Shown: piece after piece, positions 1 through 6,465 of the stretch
Layout: each line of letters starts with the position of its first letter
Position numbering within the stretch: position 1 is the stretch's first letter
Source: JAGLTA01 sp034660735
Lineage (GTDB): Bacteria > Patescibacteriota > Patescibacteriia > JAACEG01
Length of the DNA: 10,296 nucleotides
Assembly: GCA_034660735.1 (NCBI GenBank)
Contig: JAYEJQ010000052.1
Span: 1-10,296, forward strand
Reading direction: 5' to 3'
Translations under genes and position numbers: made by a program
The notes under the pieces: model-generated
What the model saw: the letters and a program-made list of their open reading frames with translations, nothing else
The model's database searches: none
What the model was told of the DNA's origin: nothing

Positions 1-82
1 TGCTCGCGAGCGGCGGGGTTGGAGACCGACGCGCGCCCAGCCGTTCGCGAGGGGCTGGGTTATACCACTTAACCAATCCCGC
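1..82 (-). tRNA. Partial or interrupted tRNA gene, tRNA-Gly-like 5' half
   Basis: Read on the minus strand from position 82, the sequence begins with a 7-nt acceptor strand GCGGGAT, then TG, then a D-arm with stem GTTA/TAAC and loop AGTGGTA. This closely resembles bacterial tRNA-Gly 5' halves. A 6-bp stem CCAGCC/GGCTGG (58-53 and 42-37) follows where the anticodon arm should be, but its loop is 10 nt, lacks a normal U33/anticodon arrangement, and no convincing T-arm or 3' acceptor strand ATCCCGC follows before the window edge. A canonical promoter sits just upstream, which supports a genuine stable-RNA gene. The 3' half may lie outside the window beyond an intron, or the end may be misassembled. 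Identity as Gly is inferred from the 5' half only. Confidence 0.4.
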
Positions 83-91
83 ATTATAATC

Positions 92-121
92 ATAATAACT
101 TAAAAAATGCGGTTTTGTCAA
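92..121 (-). promoter_or_regulatory. Promoter of the tRNA-like gene
   Basis: On the minus strand a perfect -35 TTGACA (121-116) is followed, after 18 nt, by TATTAT (97-92). The -10 ends 9 nt before the tRNA 5' end, as expected for a short pre-tRNA leader. There is no other minus-strand gene here that it could serve. Confidence 0.6.
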
Positions 122-153
122 GAAATTATAAATACAAATAAGTATACAAGTCT

Positions 154-184
154 ATGACTTTTCTCTATTTTATTGTATTATAAT
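154..184 (+). promoter_or_regulatory. Probable promoter of the GT-C glycosyltransferase gene
   Basis: A perfect TATAAT lies at 179-184, with a weak -35-like ATGACT at 154-159 (spacing 19). Transcription would start near 190. That rules out the possible TTG start at 173 and supports the ATG at 206, leaving a leader of about 15 nt with no Shine-Dalgarno site. Confidence 0.4.
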
Positions 185-205
185 TATAAAACTACTTATA
201 ATTCT

Positions 206-1771
206 ATGAATAATATTATTAAAAAATACAGATTAAAATATTTTGCTGTTTTTTTTGCAGCTTTCGCTTTTTTTTCTTTTCTACAAAGCGCTCCTGTTAT
301 GCCTGACCCTGACGGATTTTACCACGCTAAAACAACGTTGCTTATTAGCGAACAAGGAATACCGCAAAATTTCCCTTTTCTGCAATTTACAACATTAAAA
401 GATAACTATATTGACCACCACCTTATCTATCATTTAATTTTAATCCCATTTGTTAAATTTTTTAATCCGCTCATCGGAGTAAAATTCGCGCAAAGCATTC
501 TCGCCGCAATTTTCATAACTGTCTTTTACTGGTTTTTAAAAAAAGAAAAGGTTAAATTAGCGCCTCTTTGGATTATTCTTTTAGCTGCAAATTCCCCGTT
601 TATTTTTCGCGTCTCTTTAATTAAAGCTAACAGCATCTCGCTTATCATTCTATTTGTCGGATTATATGCTATTTTTAATCACAAACACTTGCTTTTATTG
701 ATAGTTAGTTATTTGTATGTGCTTTCGTATGGCGGCTGGCCGCTTATTTTAATATGTGTCCTAATTTTTATAACATCCGACTATCTGTTTAAAAAAATAA
801 AACTGAAAACAGTCTGGCAAAAATTAAAAATAAATTTATTATCATCTAATAAAAAACAATCAAATCTAAAATTGCTTTTTTCCTGTTTTACAGGATTGCT
901 TTTTGGCTTGATTATCAATCCTTACTTTCCTAAAAATTTAAAGTTTTACTATGAGCAAATCGTCCAGATAGGAATTATAAATCTCCAGGACAAAATCGGG
1001 GTCGGCGGCGAATGGTATCCATACAAACCGCTGGAACTACTGTCAAGTTCGGGTCTTGCGGCTATTTTTTTTCTTATTTCCGCTGTTATATTTTTTATCT
1101 CGCTTAAAAAACAGAATGGAAAAAGTTTATCTTTGCTAATTATGGCTTTGTTTTTTTTTACTATCACGCTAAAATCAAGGAGGTATGTTGAATATTTAAT
1201 CCCGTTTGCTATCGCTTTTTCCGCCGTAGCGGCTGCTCGCGGACTGAACAGTAAAAACGCAAAAGAGTTCTATTTTTTGCTGCAAAAATTTTATCGCAAA
1301 AAAACAAAATGTACGGCTACTTTAATAATTTTTTTTATATCCGCCAGCGCTTTCTTAATAACAAGGGACATTTATAAAACAAAGCAAGAGCTCTCTGTCG
1401 GATCTAATTTAACTTTATATAAAAACGCCGCGGAATATATTAAAAAAAATTCCGACAGCGGAGATATTATTTTTCACGCGGATTGGGACGACTTCCCTGC
1501 TCTATTTTATTATAATAGTAAAAACTATTATTTAGTCGGACTTGATCCGACCTTTATGTATAATTACGACACTAATCTGTATAATCAATGGGCTAAAATT
1601 ACCACTGGTGAAGGCGGGGAAGATTTATATAACAAAATAACAAAAAAATTTAACGCTAAATTTGTTTTTTTGGATAATGAGCATACTGCTTTTAATAATT
1701 ATTTATTCATCAACCCTAATTTTCAATTAGCGTATTCCGACGACGAAGCAAAAGTTTATAAAATTAAATAA
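206..1771 (+). CDS. Multi-pass membrane glycosyltransferase, GT-C fold, STT3/oligosaccharyltransferase-like
   Basis: A 521-aa polytopic membrane protein. The first hydrophobic segment (about residues 9-28) is followed by a loop with D-P-D-G-F-Y-H (34-40), matching the acidic DxD-type motif that follows TM1 in GT-C enzymes such as STT3/PglB. About ten further hydrophobic segments follow, with S-R-R-Y-V-E-Y (324-330) in a late loop. A soluble C-terminal region (about 400-521) carries H-A-D-W-D-D-F (424-430), positioned like the WWDYG motif of STT3. From family knowledge, such enzymes move sugars from polyprenyl-linked donors to acceptors on the outer face of the membrane; substrate and acceptor are not visible here. 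The in-frame TTG at 173 would overlap the -10 box, so the ATG at 206 is preferred. The neighbouring prepilin gene makes pilin glycosylation a reasonable guess. It could instead be a PMT-like or cell-surface polysaccharide enzyme. Confidence 0.6.
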   Translation: MNNIIKKYRLKYFAVFFAAFAFFSFLQSAPVMPDPDGFYHAKTTLLISEQGIPQNFPFLQFTTLKDNYIDHHLIYHLILIPFVKFFNPLIGVKFAQSILAAIFITVFYWFLKKEKVKLAPLWIILLAANSPFIFRVSLIKANSISLIILFVGLYAIFNHKHLLLLIVSYLYVLSYGGWPLILICVLIFITSDYLFKKIKLKTVWQKLKINLLSSNKKQSNLKLLFSCFTGLLFGLIINPYFPKNLKFYYEQIVQIGIINLQDKIGVGGEWYPYKPLELLSSSGLAAIFFLISAVIFFISLKKQNGKSLSLLIMALFFFTITLKSRRYVEYLIPFAIAFSAVAAARGLNSKNAKEFYFLLQKFYRKKTKCTATLIIFFISASAFLITRDIYKTKQELSVGSNLTLYKNAAEYIKKNSDSGDIIFHADWDDFPALFYYNSKNYYLVGLDPTFMYNYDTNLYNQWAKITTGEGGEDLYNKITKKFNAKFVFLDNEHTAFNNYLFINPNFQLAYSDDEAKVYKIK

Positions 1772-1824
1772 AATTTGACAACCGCGCTGTTTTTTGATTT
1801 TTTAATAATTTTAGTAAAAAAAAT

Positions 1825-1853
1825 TTCTAAATTATTTTTATTTCTGCTATAAT
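1825..1853 (+). promoter_or_regulatory. Extended -10 promoter driving a leaderless pilin mRNA
   Basis: TGCTATAAT (1845-1853) is a perfect extended -10 (TG-n-TATAAT). The -35 is poor (TTCTAA at 1825-1830, spacing 17), as often seen with extended -10 promoters. The -10 ends 6 nt before the ATG at 1860, so transcription should begin at or within a base or two of the start codon, giving a leaderless message. Confidence 0.65.
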
Positions 1854-1859
1854 ATTTAT

Positions 1860-4109
1860 ATGTTTAATAAAAATGAAAAAATAAAAATTCAAAAACAACG
1901 TGGATTTACATTGATAGAATCTTTGATAACTATAGTGGTCGTCGCAATACTATTTTTTGGAGTCTATAATCTTATAATCTATTCTGTAAAAATCACTAAT
2001 GAAAATAAACACCGCGCCGCCGCGGCTATTATCGCTAACCAAAAAATAGAAAGGATACGCAATCTGCCGTATGATGATGTCGGAACTGTATCTGGAATGG
2101 TTAACGGGGTAATTTTAGATAATGAAACCATCTCCCAAGGCGGAAACGTTTTTAATGTTAACACTTTGGTTAAGCACGAAGACGATCCGTTTGACGGAAC
2201 CGTTAGCGACACTGATACAATTCCGACCGATTATAAATCAGCAAGTGTTAAAGTAAGCTGGAATGGTCCATTCGGGCAAAAAAATATTATAGTTTCTACG
2301 ATAATCGCGCCTAAAGGTATTGAAACTAATGCTGGCGGCGGAACTTTGGTAATCAGCGTTTTTGACGCTAACGGGCTGCCTGTCAATTTAGCTGATGTCC
2401 ATATAAAAAACCAAGATTTAGCCCCTGTAATTGACTTTACGGCGGAAAGCAATGATCAAGGCAAGTTGATTTTTTATGGCGCGCCAGTCTCAACTGAAGG
2501 ATACGAAATAACTGTTACAAAAACTAACTATAGCACGAGTTCCACAACTCCGAGAACAGTAGAAAATCCAAATCCGACCAAGCCTAACGCCACTATTATA
2601 GAAGGACAAAAAACCGAAATAAGTTTTGCCATTGATCTGTTAAGCGATTTAACTATTAAAACAGTTGCTATAAATCTTCCGCAAAACTGGCGGATAAGTT
2701 CGGACAGTTCAGGGGAAAGCCAGATAAACGCGCGCATAGCCATTGATAATTCAGGATCTATTTATGCTGTGTGGCAAGACTATCGCCAAACCTCGGCTTC
2801 TAAAATATACGCGCAAAAATATAATTCAAGCGGCGAGGCTCAATGGCCTAATCCGTCATCTCCAGATGATATCGTAATAGCAACCGCGAATAATACCATC
2901 CTCCCTGACATTTTAGCGGACGACTCTGGCAATCTATATGTCGGATGGCATGACGGATCAACTGGAAATCAGGAAGCTTACATTGTTAAGTTAAATTCCG
3001 CGGACGGTTCGGATTTATGGGGAGGAGAGAAAAAAATAAATACATTAGCTGACGCGGCAGACCAATCACATGTAAGAATAGCTCTAGCGGAAAGCGCCGG
3101 AAGCGCGACTACCAGCGCCGTATGGCAAGATAATCGCGACGGAGATTTTGATGTATATATGCAAATATTAAATCCTATCGGAAGCATACAATTAAACCCC
3201 GAAATTAAAATAAATACTAATCCTGCAGCGGACGGATCAGACCAATATGAACCTGTTATAGCTATTGGATCGCTACGCGATAATTATATTGCTTGGACTG
3301 ATAAAAGAGATGGGGATTTTAATATCTACAGCGCGAAATATTCTTCTGCCGCTACATTGCAATGGGAGAAAATTATCAACACAGACACTGGAACCTCGGG
3401 ACAAACAGAACCCGACATAACTATTGATCCTAATGATAACATTTATATTGTCTGGACAGATGAAAGAAACGGAGATAAAGACATATACGCACAAAAATAT
3501 GATAGCGAAGGAAATATTTTGTGGACAGAAGATTTGAGAATAAATATTGAAAACGAATCAAACAGTCAATATTCTCCGAGTATAGCTATTGATTCTAATG
3601 ATAACATTTATATTGTCTGGACAGACGAAAGAAACGGAGACAAAGACATATACGCGCAAAAATATGATGGCGAAGGAAATGTTTTATGGACAGAAGATTT
3701 GAGAGTAAATATTAACTTAGATTCTTCCGCTCAATATAATCCAGATATCACTATTAATCCGTCAACAAACAAGCCGTTTGCTGCTTGGCAGGACGATCGT
3801 AACGGTGATTTGGATATTTACGCCACAGAATTTGATAATTATTTAAGCAGCGGAACGCCAATTGAAAATATTCCGATTACGATAACTGGGATAAAACGAA
3901 TCGGTGAAGATCCTATAATATGCAAATATAACAAAAATTATTTGTCGGATAGCGTCGGAAACATCAGTTTAACAGATATAGAATGGGATTCTTACAATAT
4001 TGAATTACAAACTGGATACGAGGATTATACAATGGTTATGTCGTCCCCGAATATGCCAATCTATCTTCCGCCAAATAATTCTAATGAAATTATCTTATAT
4101 TTAGAATAG
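1860..4109 (+). CDS. PilV-like prepilin fused to a predicted seven-bladed beta-propeller
   Basis: 749 aa. The N-terminus has a basic leader and the prepilin peptidase site G15|F-T-L-I-E20, with Glu at mature position 5 and a hydrophobic helix (16-40). Residues 41-160 resemble PilV-type minor pilins (A-N-Q-K-I-E-R-I-R-N-L-P). Residues 163-260 look like a carboxypeptidase-regulatory/PEGA-type beta-sandwich. Seven repeats follow, marked by W-x-D motifs starting at residues 304, 362, 421, 478, 531, 586 and 642, spaced 53-59 residues apart; that matches a seven-bladed propeller. A final beta-rich region (about 665-749) ends the protein. It should be inserted in the inner membrane, cleaved by PilD and incorporated in the pilus, probably near the tip, with the propeller exposed as a binding head; that role is inference. 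No Shine-Dalgarno site precedes the ATG, consistent with a leaderless transcript. The size is far above the usual 150-200 aa for PilV. Confidence 0.8.
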   Translation: MFNKNEKIKIQKQRGFTLIESLITIVVVAILFFGVYNLIIYSVKITNENKHRAAAAIIANQKIERIRNLPYDDVGTVSGMVNGVILDNETISQGGNVFNVNTLVKHEDDPFDGTVSDTDTIPTDYKSASVKVSWNGPFGQKNIIVSTIIAPKGIETNAGGGTLVISVFDANGLPVNLADVHIKNQDLAPVIDFTAESNDQGKLIFYGAPVSTEGYEITVTKTNYSTSSTTPRTVENPNPTKPNATIIEGQKTEISFAIDLLSDLTIKTVAINLPQNWRISSDSSGESQINARIAIDNSGSIYAVWQDYRQTSASKIYAQKYNSSGEAQWPNPSSPDDIVIATANNTILPDILADDSGNLYVGWHDGSTGNQEAYIVKLNSADGSDLWGGEKKINTLADAADQSHVRIALAESAGSATTSAVWQDNRDGDFDVYMQILNPIGSIQLNPEIKINTNPAADGSDQYEPVIAIGSLRDNYIAWTDKRDGDFNIYSAKYSSAATLQWEKIINTDTGTSGQTEPDITIDPNDNIYIVWTDERNGDKDIYAQKYDSEGNILWTEDLRINIENESNSQYSPSIAIDSNDNIYIVWTDERNGDKDIYAQKYDGEGNVLWTEDLRVNINLDSSAQYNPDITINPSTNKPFAAWQDDRNGDLDIYATEFDNYLSSGTPIENIPITITGIKRIGEDPIICKYNKNYLSDSVGNISLTDIEWDSYNIELQTGYEDYTMVMSSPNMPIYLPPNNSNEIILYLE
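3423..3713 (+). repeat. Near-identical tandem duplication of one propeller blade (165-bp period)
   Basis: A 126-bp segment at 3423-3548 recurs at 3588-3713, exactly 165 bp (55 codons) downstream, with 8 mismatches by my count. All eight are transitions, four synonymous and four amino-acid changing. The two copies encode blades 5 and 6. The other five blades share only the W-x-D-x-R pattern, so this pair is a recent in-frame duplication or was homogenised by gene conversion. Confidence 0.85.
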
Positions 4110-4120
4110 GTTTATTAGTA

Positions 4121-4148
4121 TTGATTTTTATTTAATTTTTAGTATATT
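4121..4148 (+). promoter_or_regulatory. Probable promoter of the ECF sigma gene
   Basis: TTGATT (4121-4126) and TATATT (4143-4148) are spaced by 16 nt, just after the preceding gene's stop. Transcription would begin near 4155, at the base of the hairpin that precedes the sigma-factor ATG. Confidence 0.4.
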
Positions 4149-4149
4149 T

Positions 4150-4181
4150 AAAAAAGAAGTTTAATAATAACTTCTTTTTTT
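4150..4181 (+). terminator. Intrinsic terminator-like hairpin of the pilin gene, next to the sigma ATG
   Basis: A perfect inverted repeat, GAAGTT (4156-4161) and AACTTC (4169-4174) with a 7-nt loop, is extended by six A's on the left and a seven-T run on the right to about 12 bp of stem. It is placed correctly to end the upstream prepilin transcript. It finishes only two bases before the ATG at 4184, so it also forms the 5' leader of the next gene. Confidence 0.6.
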
Positions 4182-4183
4182 GT

Positions 4184-4732
4184 ATGAATATAATTAAAGA
4201 AAAAATCTTATTAGCAAAAATCAGAGCTGGGGATGAAAAATCTTTCTCTATGCTTTATGATCTGTATGTTGATAAAATATTTCGTTTTATCAGTTTTAAA
4301 ATAACAAATTCGGATGAAGCCGAAGATTTAACATCTGAAGTTTTTATGCGCGCTTGGCGATATTTTCAGGATGGATATAAAATTGATAATTTAAAAGCGT
4401 TTTTATACCGCGTTTCCAGAAACGCGATTATTGATTTTTATAAAAAAAATTACAATAAAAAAACAGTCGCGCTTGAAGAATGCGAAACTGCTGAAAATTC
4501 AAAGAAAGTTGAAACTGGAAAAAATATAATAGATAAAATAGATCTTGATATTGAGTTAAAACAGATATTAAAAAATTTAGATCTTCTAAAAGACGAGTAT
4601 AAAGAAATTATTCTATTACGTTTTATTGAAGATTATTCAACATCTGAAATAAGCAAAATTATGAATCGCTCTAAAGGAGCGATTAGGGTTTTGCTCCATA
4701 GAGCATTAAACGCGTTAAAAACGAAAATGTAA
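4184..4732 (+). CDS. ECF-family RNA polymerase sigma factor (sigma-70 family)
   Basis: 182 aa, the normal length for a group 4 (ECF) sigma factor. Region 2 spans about residues 21-91 and contains D-E-A-E-D-L-T-S-E-V-F (44-54), the core-binding/-10 recognition helix, then A-F-L-Y-R-V-S-R-N-A-I-I-D (72-84). A charged linker (about 92-123) separates it from region 4 (124-178), which ends in a helix-turn-helix (S-T-S-E-I-S-K-I-M-N-R-S-K-G-A-I-R). Regions 1 and 3 are absent, as expected for ECF factors. It should redirect RNA polymerase to a small regulon. No anti-sigma gene is adjacent on either side: the upstream gene is the propeller pilin and the downstream gene is convergent, 29 bp away. There is no Shine-Dalgarno site; a hairpin and T-run lie directly before the ATG. 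Confidence 0.92.
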   Translation: MNIIKEKILLAKIRAGDEKSFSMLYDLYVDKIFRFISFKITNSDEAEDLTSEVFMRAWRYFQDGYKIDNLKAFLYRVSRNAIIDFYKKNYNKKTVALEECETAENSKKVETGKNIIDKIDLDIELKQILKNLDLLKDEYKEIILLRFIEDYSTSEISKIMNRSKGAIRVLLHRALNALKTKM

Positions 4733-4761
4733 AAAAAATAATTTGGGCATAATAATAAAAT

Positions 4762-5034
4762 TTAAATAAAAGGATTTTCTACTGCTCCAAAATCAGGAGT
4801 TTTTTTATTTTCCTTCTGTTTTATTTTTTGATCAACTTCGTTAAACAATTCAATATTGACATTTTCTGCAGATATTTCTCTTTGTAGTTGATTGATAGAA
4901 TCGGCTTCTTGGATTGTTAAATAAAAATTTTTATACAAAAAAGACAAAGTTACCGCCATCCATATTAAAAGCGCGGCTGTAATAAAAATAACAAGATATT
5001 TAATTAAGTTGCAAATTTCTATTTTTGTTTTCAT
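4762..5034 (-). CDS. Small single-pass membrane protein in the pilP position of the pilus operon
   Basis: 90 aa from the ATG at 5034 (an in-frame TTG at 5043 would add three residues). It has a short basic N-terminus, one transmembrane helix (about 11-34), an amphipathic, probably coiled-coil stretch (about 40-76), and a short polar tail ending N-P-F-I. It is the last minus-strand gene after pilM, pilN and pilO. The topology resembles PilN and PilO (N-in, coiled coil outside). The terminal N-P-F recalls the D/N-P-F motif in the flexible segment of PilP that binds PilN/PilO, but there is no lipobox or PilP beta domain. I do not recognise a family; a partner of the PilN/PilO complex is inferred from position and topology. 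An FtsL-like protein is an alternative. Confidence 0.65.
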   Translation of the reverse strand: MKTKIEICNLIKYLVIFITAALLIWMAVTLSFLYKNFYLTIQEADSINQLQREISAENVNIELFNEVDQKIKQKENKKTPDFGAVENPFI

Positions 5035-5043
5035 ACTTTTCAA

Positions 5044-5290
5044 ATTAAAATTTTACATTATAATATAAATTTAGTCTATACTATTTTTACAATTATTTTG
5101 AATTACAAAATAGATTAAAATATAATTTTGTCATTTCTGTGAAAACCAAATTCGCTGACAATTCTTAAAGAAATGTCATTCTGATTAAAATAAACAAGTG
5201 ACGAATGAATAGGATGAAAAAATCTGCATTACTTATTGGCAAAATATTATTAAAATAACTGAATATCAAAAATTTAGATTTTAATTTTTT
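5044..5290 (-). other. Non-coding spacer between pilO and the small membrane protein
   Basis: About 250 bp of AT-rich sequence with stops in all frames. Apart from the -10 element near its left end, I see no strong hairpin, riboswitch-like fold or credible short gene. It is long for an intra-operon gap, so the last gene may not be co-transcribed. Confidence 0.5.
5057..5062 (-). promoter_or_regulatory. -10 element upstream of the small membrane protein
   Basis: On the minus strand, TATAAT (5062-5057) lies 22 nt before the ATG at 5034. No clear -35 is visible. It suggests the small gene can be transcribed separately from pilO, which lies more than 250 bp upstream. Confidence 0.35.
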
Positions 5291-5830
5291 TTACCTCAAA
5301 TACACATAGGCGATGATTGATAATTTCATATTTCTAAATGAACTTCCGTCATCGCTTGCGCGCGCGGCTCCGTCAGAATTTAAGGTTAGCGACTCTATGT
5401 TTAAATAATATTTTTGCGTTTCCAATAAATGCAGATATCTTGCCAAATCAATAAATTTCCCTTCTGAATTAATAACTATTCTTAATTTTGTCCCGCCGTT
5501 CTTTTCGGTCTTGCTAATCTTGATGTTTTGATCTACATAATGTTTTTTAGCAATCAACTCCAAATTTTTAATAAATCCCAATTCATCTTCCTTTTGCGCG
5601 AAAACCGAGTATGTATTCGCTGATTTTTTAACCCTATTCAATTCATTAATATTTTTTTGAATATTCTGCCCTTTTAGCTGTTTTTTCAATAAAACTTGTT
5701 TCCTATTTTGAATCTCCTGAGAGATATCTTTAATGTCGGCCATTAAAGGCAATAATAAAAATACACTTAAAGTGATTATAGCAAAAAGCCATAAAATAGT
5801 AACAATTAAAATTTTTTTCTTATATCGCAT
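5291..5830 (-). CDS. pilO: PilO-like type IV pilus inner-membrane platform protein
   Basis: 179 aa from the ATG at 5830; an in-frame TTG at 5842 would add four residues, and neither start has a clear Shine-Dalgarno site. A short basic cytoplasmic tail (M-R-Y-K-K-K) precedes one transmembrane helix (about 7-28), then a coiled-coil region (about 30-70) and a compact C-terminal domain (about 75-179) with the alternating pattern of a ferredoxin-like fold. This is the PilO architecture and length. PilO pairs with PilN through coiled coils and links PilM to the outer parts of the machine. Sequence similarity is weak by eye. The call rests mainly on topology and on its place after pilM and pilN. Confidence 0.8.
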   Translation of the reverse strand: MRYKKKILIVTILWLFAIITLSVFLLLPLMADIKDISQEIQNRKQVLLKKQLKGQNIQKNINELNRVKKSANTYSVFAQKEDELGFIKNLELIAKKHYVDQNIKISKTEKNGGTKLRIVINSEGKFIDLARYLHLLETQKYYLNIESLTLNSDGAARASDDGSSFRNMKLSIIAYVYLR

Positions 5831-5879
5831 ATTAACTTTCAAGGTAAAGGTTTAAAAAATTGTCGAGATTTAATTAGGA

Positions 5880-5905
5880 TTGTCGCGTAATTAATTTCGT
5901 GACAA
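5880..5905 (-). repeat. Dyad symmetry between pilN and pilO
   Basis: On the minus strand TTGTCACG (5905-5898) and CGCGACAA (5887-5880) form an 8-bp stem with one mismatch around an AT loop. A third copy of the right arm, CGACAA followed by six T's (5865-5854), could pair instead with the same left arm and would make a terminator-like structure. A transcription-attenuation or mRNA-processing role is conjecture. Confidence 0.4.
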
Positions 5906-5910
5906 GTCTA

Positions 5911-6465
5911 TTATTGGTTTAAATATAGCTCAGTTGATAATTCAAATTTTACATTCTCCTGAAATAAAAGATCGTTGATTGATAACTTTATATCCTTCAA
6001 AAAATTTGATGAATTGATTTTTTCTTTATAACTTATCAAGTCTTCCCTTGTTGCCGCAAGCCCCTTAATTTCTAAATTCAAAATATTATTTTTTTTCTCT
6101 ATTTTTTCTGGAAATCTAAAAGATAGGTGTGTTAAAGTTATATTTTTAGGAGTTAAATTTATAATTTTCAGAAACAGATCTGTAAAAAAAATATTCTCAT
6201 TTTGGACAAAACTCAAGAATCCTATTTCGCTGTTAAAATTTTTTATCTGCTGATTTAATTCTTTGTTGCCTTCTGTAATAGCAATGTTTTGGCTGTCTAT
6301 ATTGCTTAAATTATTTTTAATAATGTGCTTTGCCATCAACGTTATTGAGATATTAATAATAAACAGCAAAGACGAGATAAAAACCAACTTTTCTATCACT
6401 AAATAAATATTCTTAGTATGAAATTGTTTTTTCTCCTGCGGGGAGATTAAATCAAGAATGATCAT
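5911..6465 (-). CDS. pilN: PilN-like type IV pilus inner-membrane protein
   Basis: 184 aa. The N-terminal M-I-I-L-D-L-I-S-P matches the short cytoplasmic I-N-L-L-P-type motif by which PilN binds the groove of PilM. One transmembrane helix (about 22-45) is followed by a coiled coil (about 50-80) and a C-terminal domain (about 85-184) with an L-T-H-L-S-F-type strand typical of PilN. It overlaps the end of pilM by 14 nt, indicating translational coupling. AGAGG lies 11 nt before the ATG, the only clear Shine-Dalgarno-like site I found in the window. Together with PilM and PilO it should form the alignment complex under the pilus. Fimbrial assembly PilN family is the best assignment. Confidence 0.87.
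   Translation of the reverse strand: MIILDLISPQEKKQFHTKNIYLVIEKLVFISSLLFIINISITLMAKHIIKNNLSNIDSQNIAITEGNKELNQQIKNFNSEIGFLSFVQNENIFFTDLFLKIINLTPKNITLTHLSFRFPEKIEKKNNILNLEIKGLAATREDLISYKEKINSSNFLKDIKLSINDLLFQENVKFELSTELYLNQ

Noticed and set aside
79..116. Possible plus-strand terminator, CCGCAT ... ATGCGG followed by T's
   Set aside because: The 22-nt loop is long, no plus-strand gene precedes it, and the left arm belongs to the tRNA 5' end while the right arm lies in its promoter spacer.
1775..1806. TTGACA after the glycosyltransferase gene as a -35
   Set aside because: No acceptable -10 lies 16-18 nt downstream; the extended -10 at 1845-1853 explains the next gene better.
3423..3713. Diversity-generating retroelement variable/template repeat pair
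   Set aside because: The repeats are adjacent in one gene, differences are mixed transitions rather than A-specific changes, and no reverse transcriptase is in the window.
5205..5258. Short plus-strand frame, about 17 codons starting M-N-R-M-K-K-S-A
   Set aside because: Too short, no Shine-Dalgarno site or promoter, and no sign of conservation; common by chance in AT-rich spacer.
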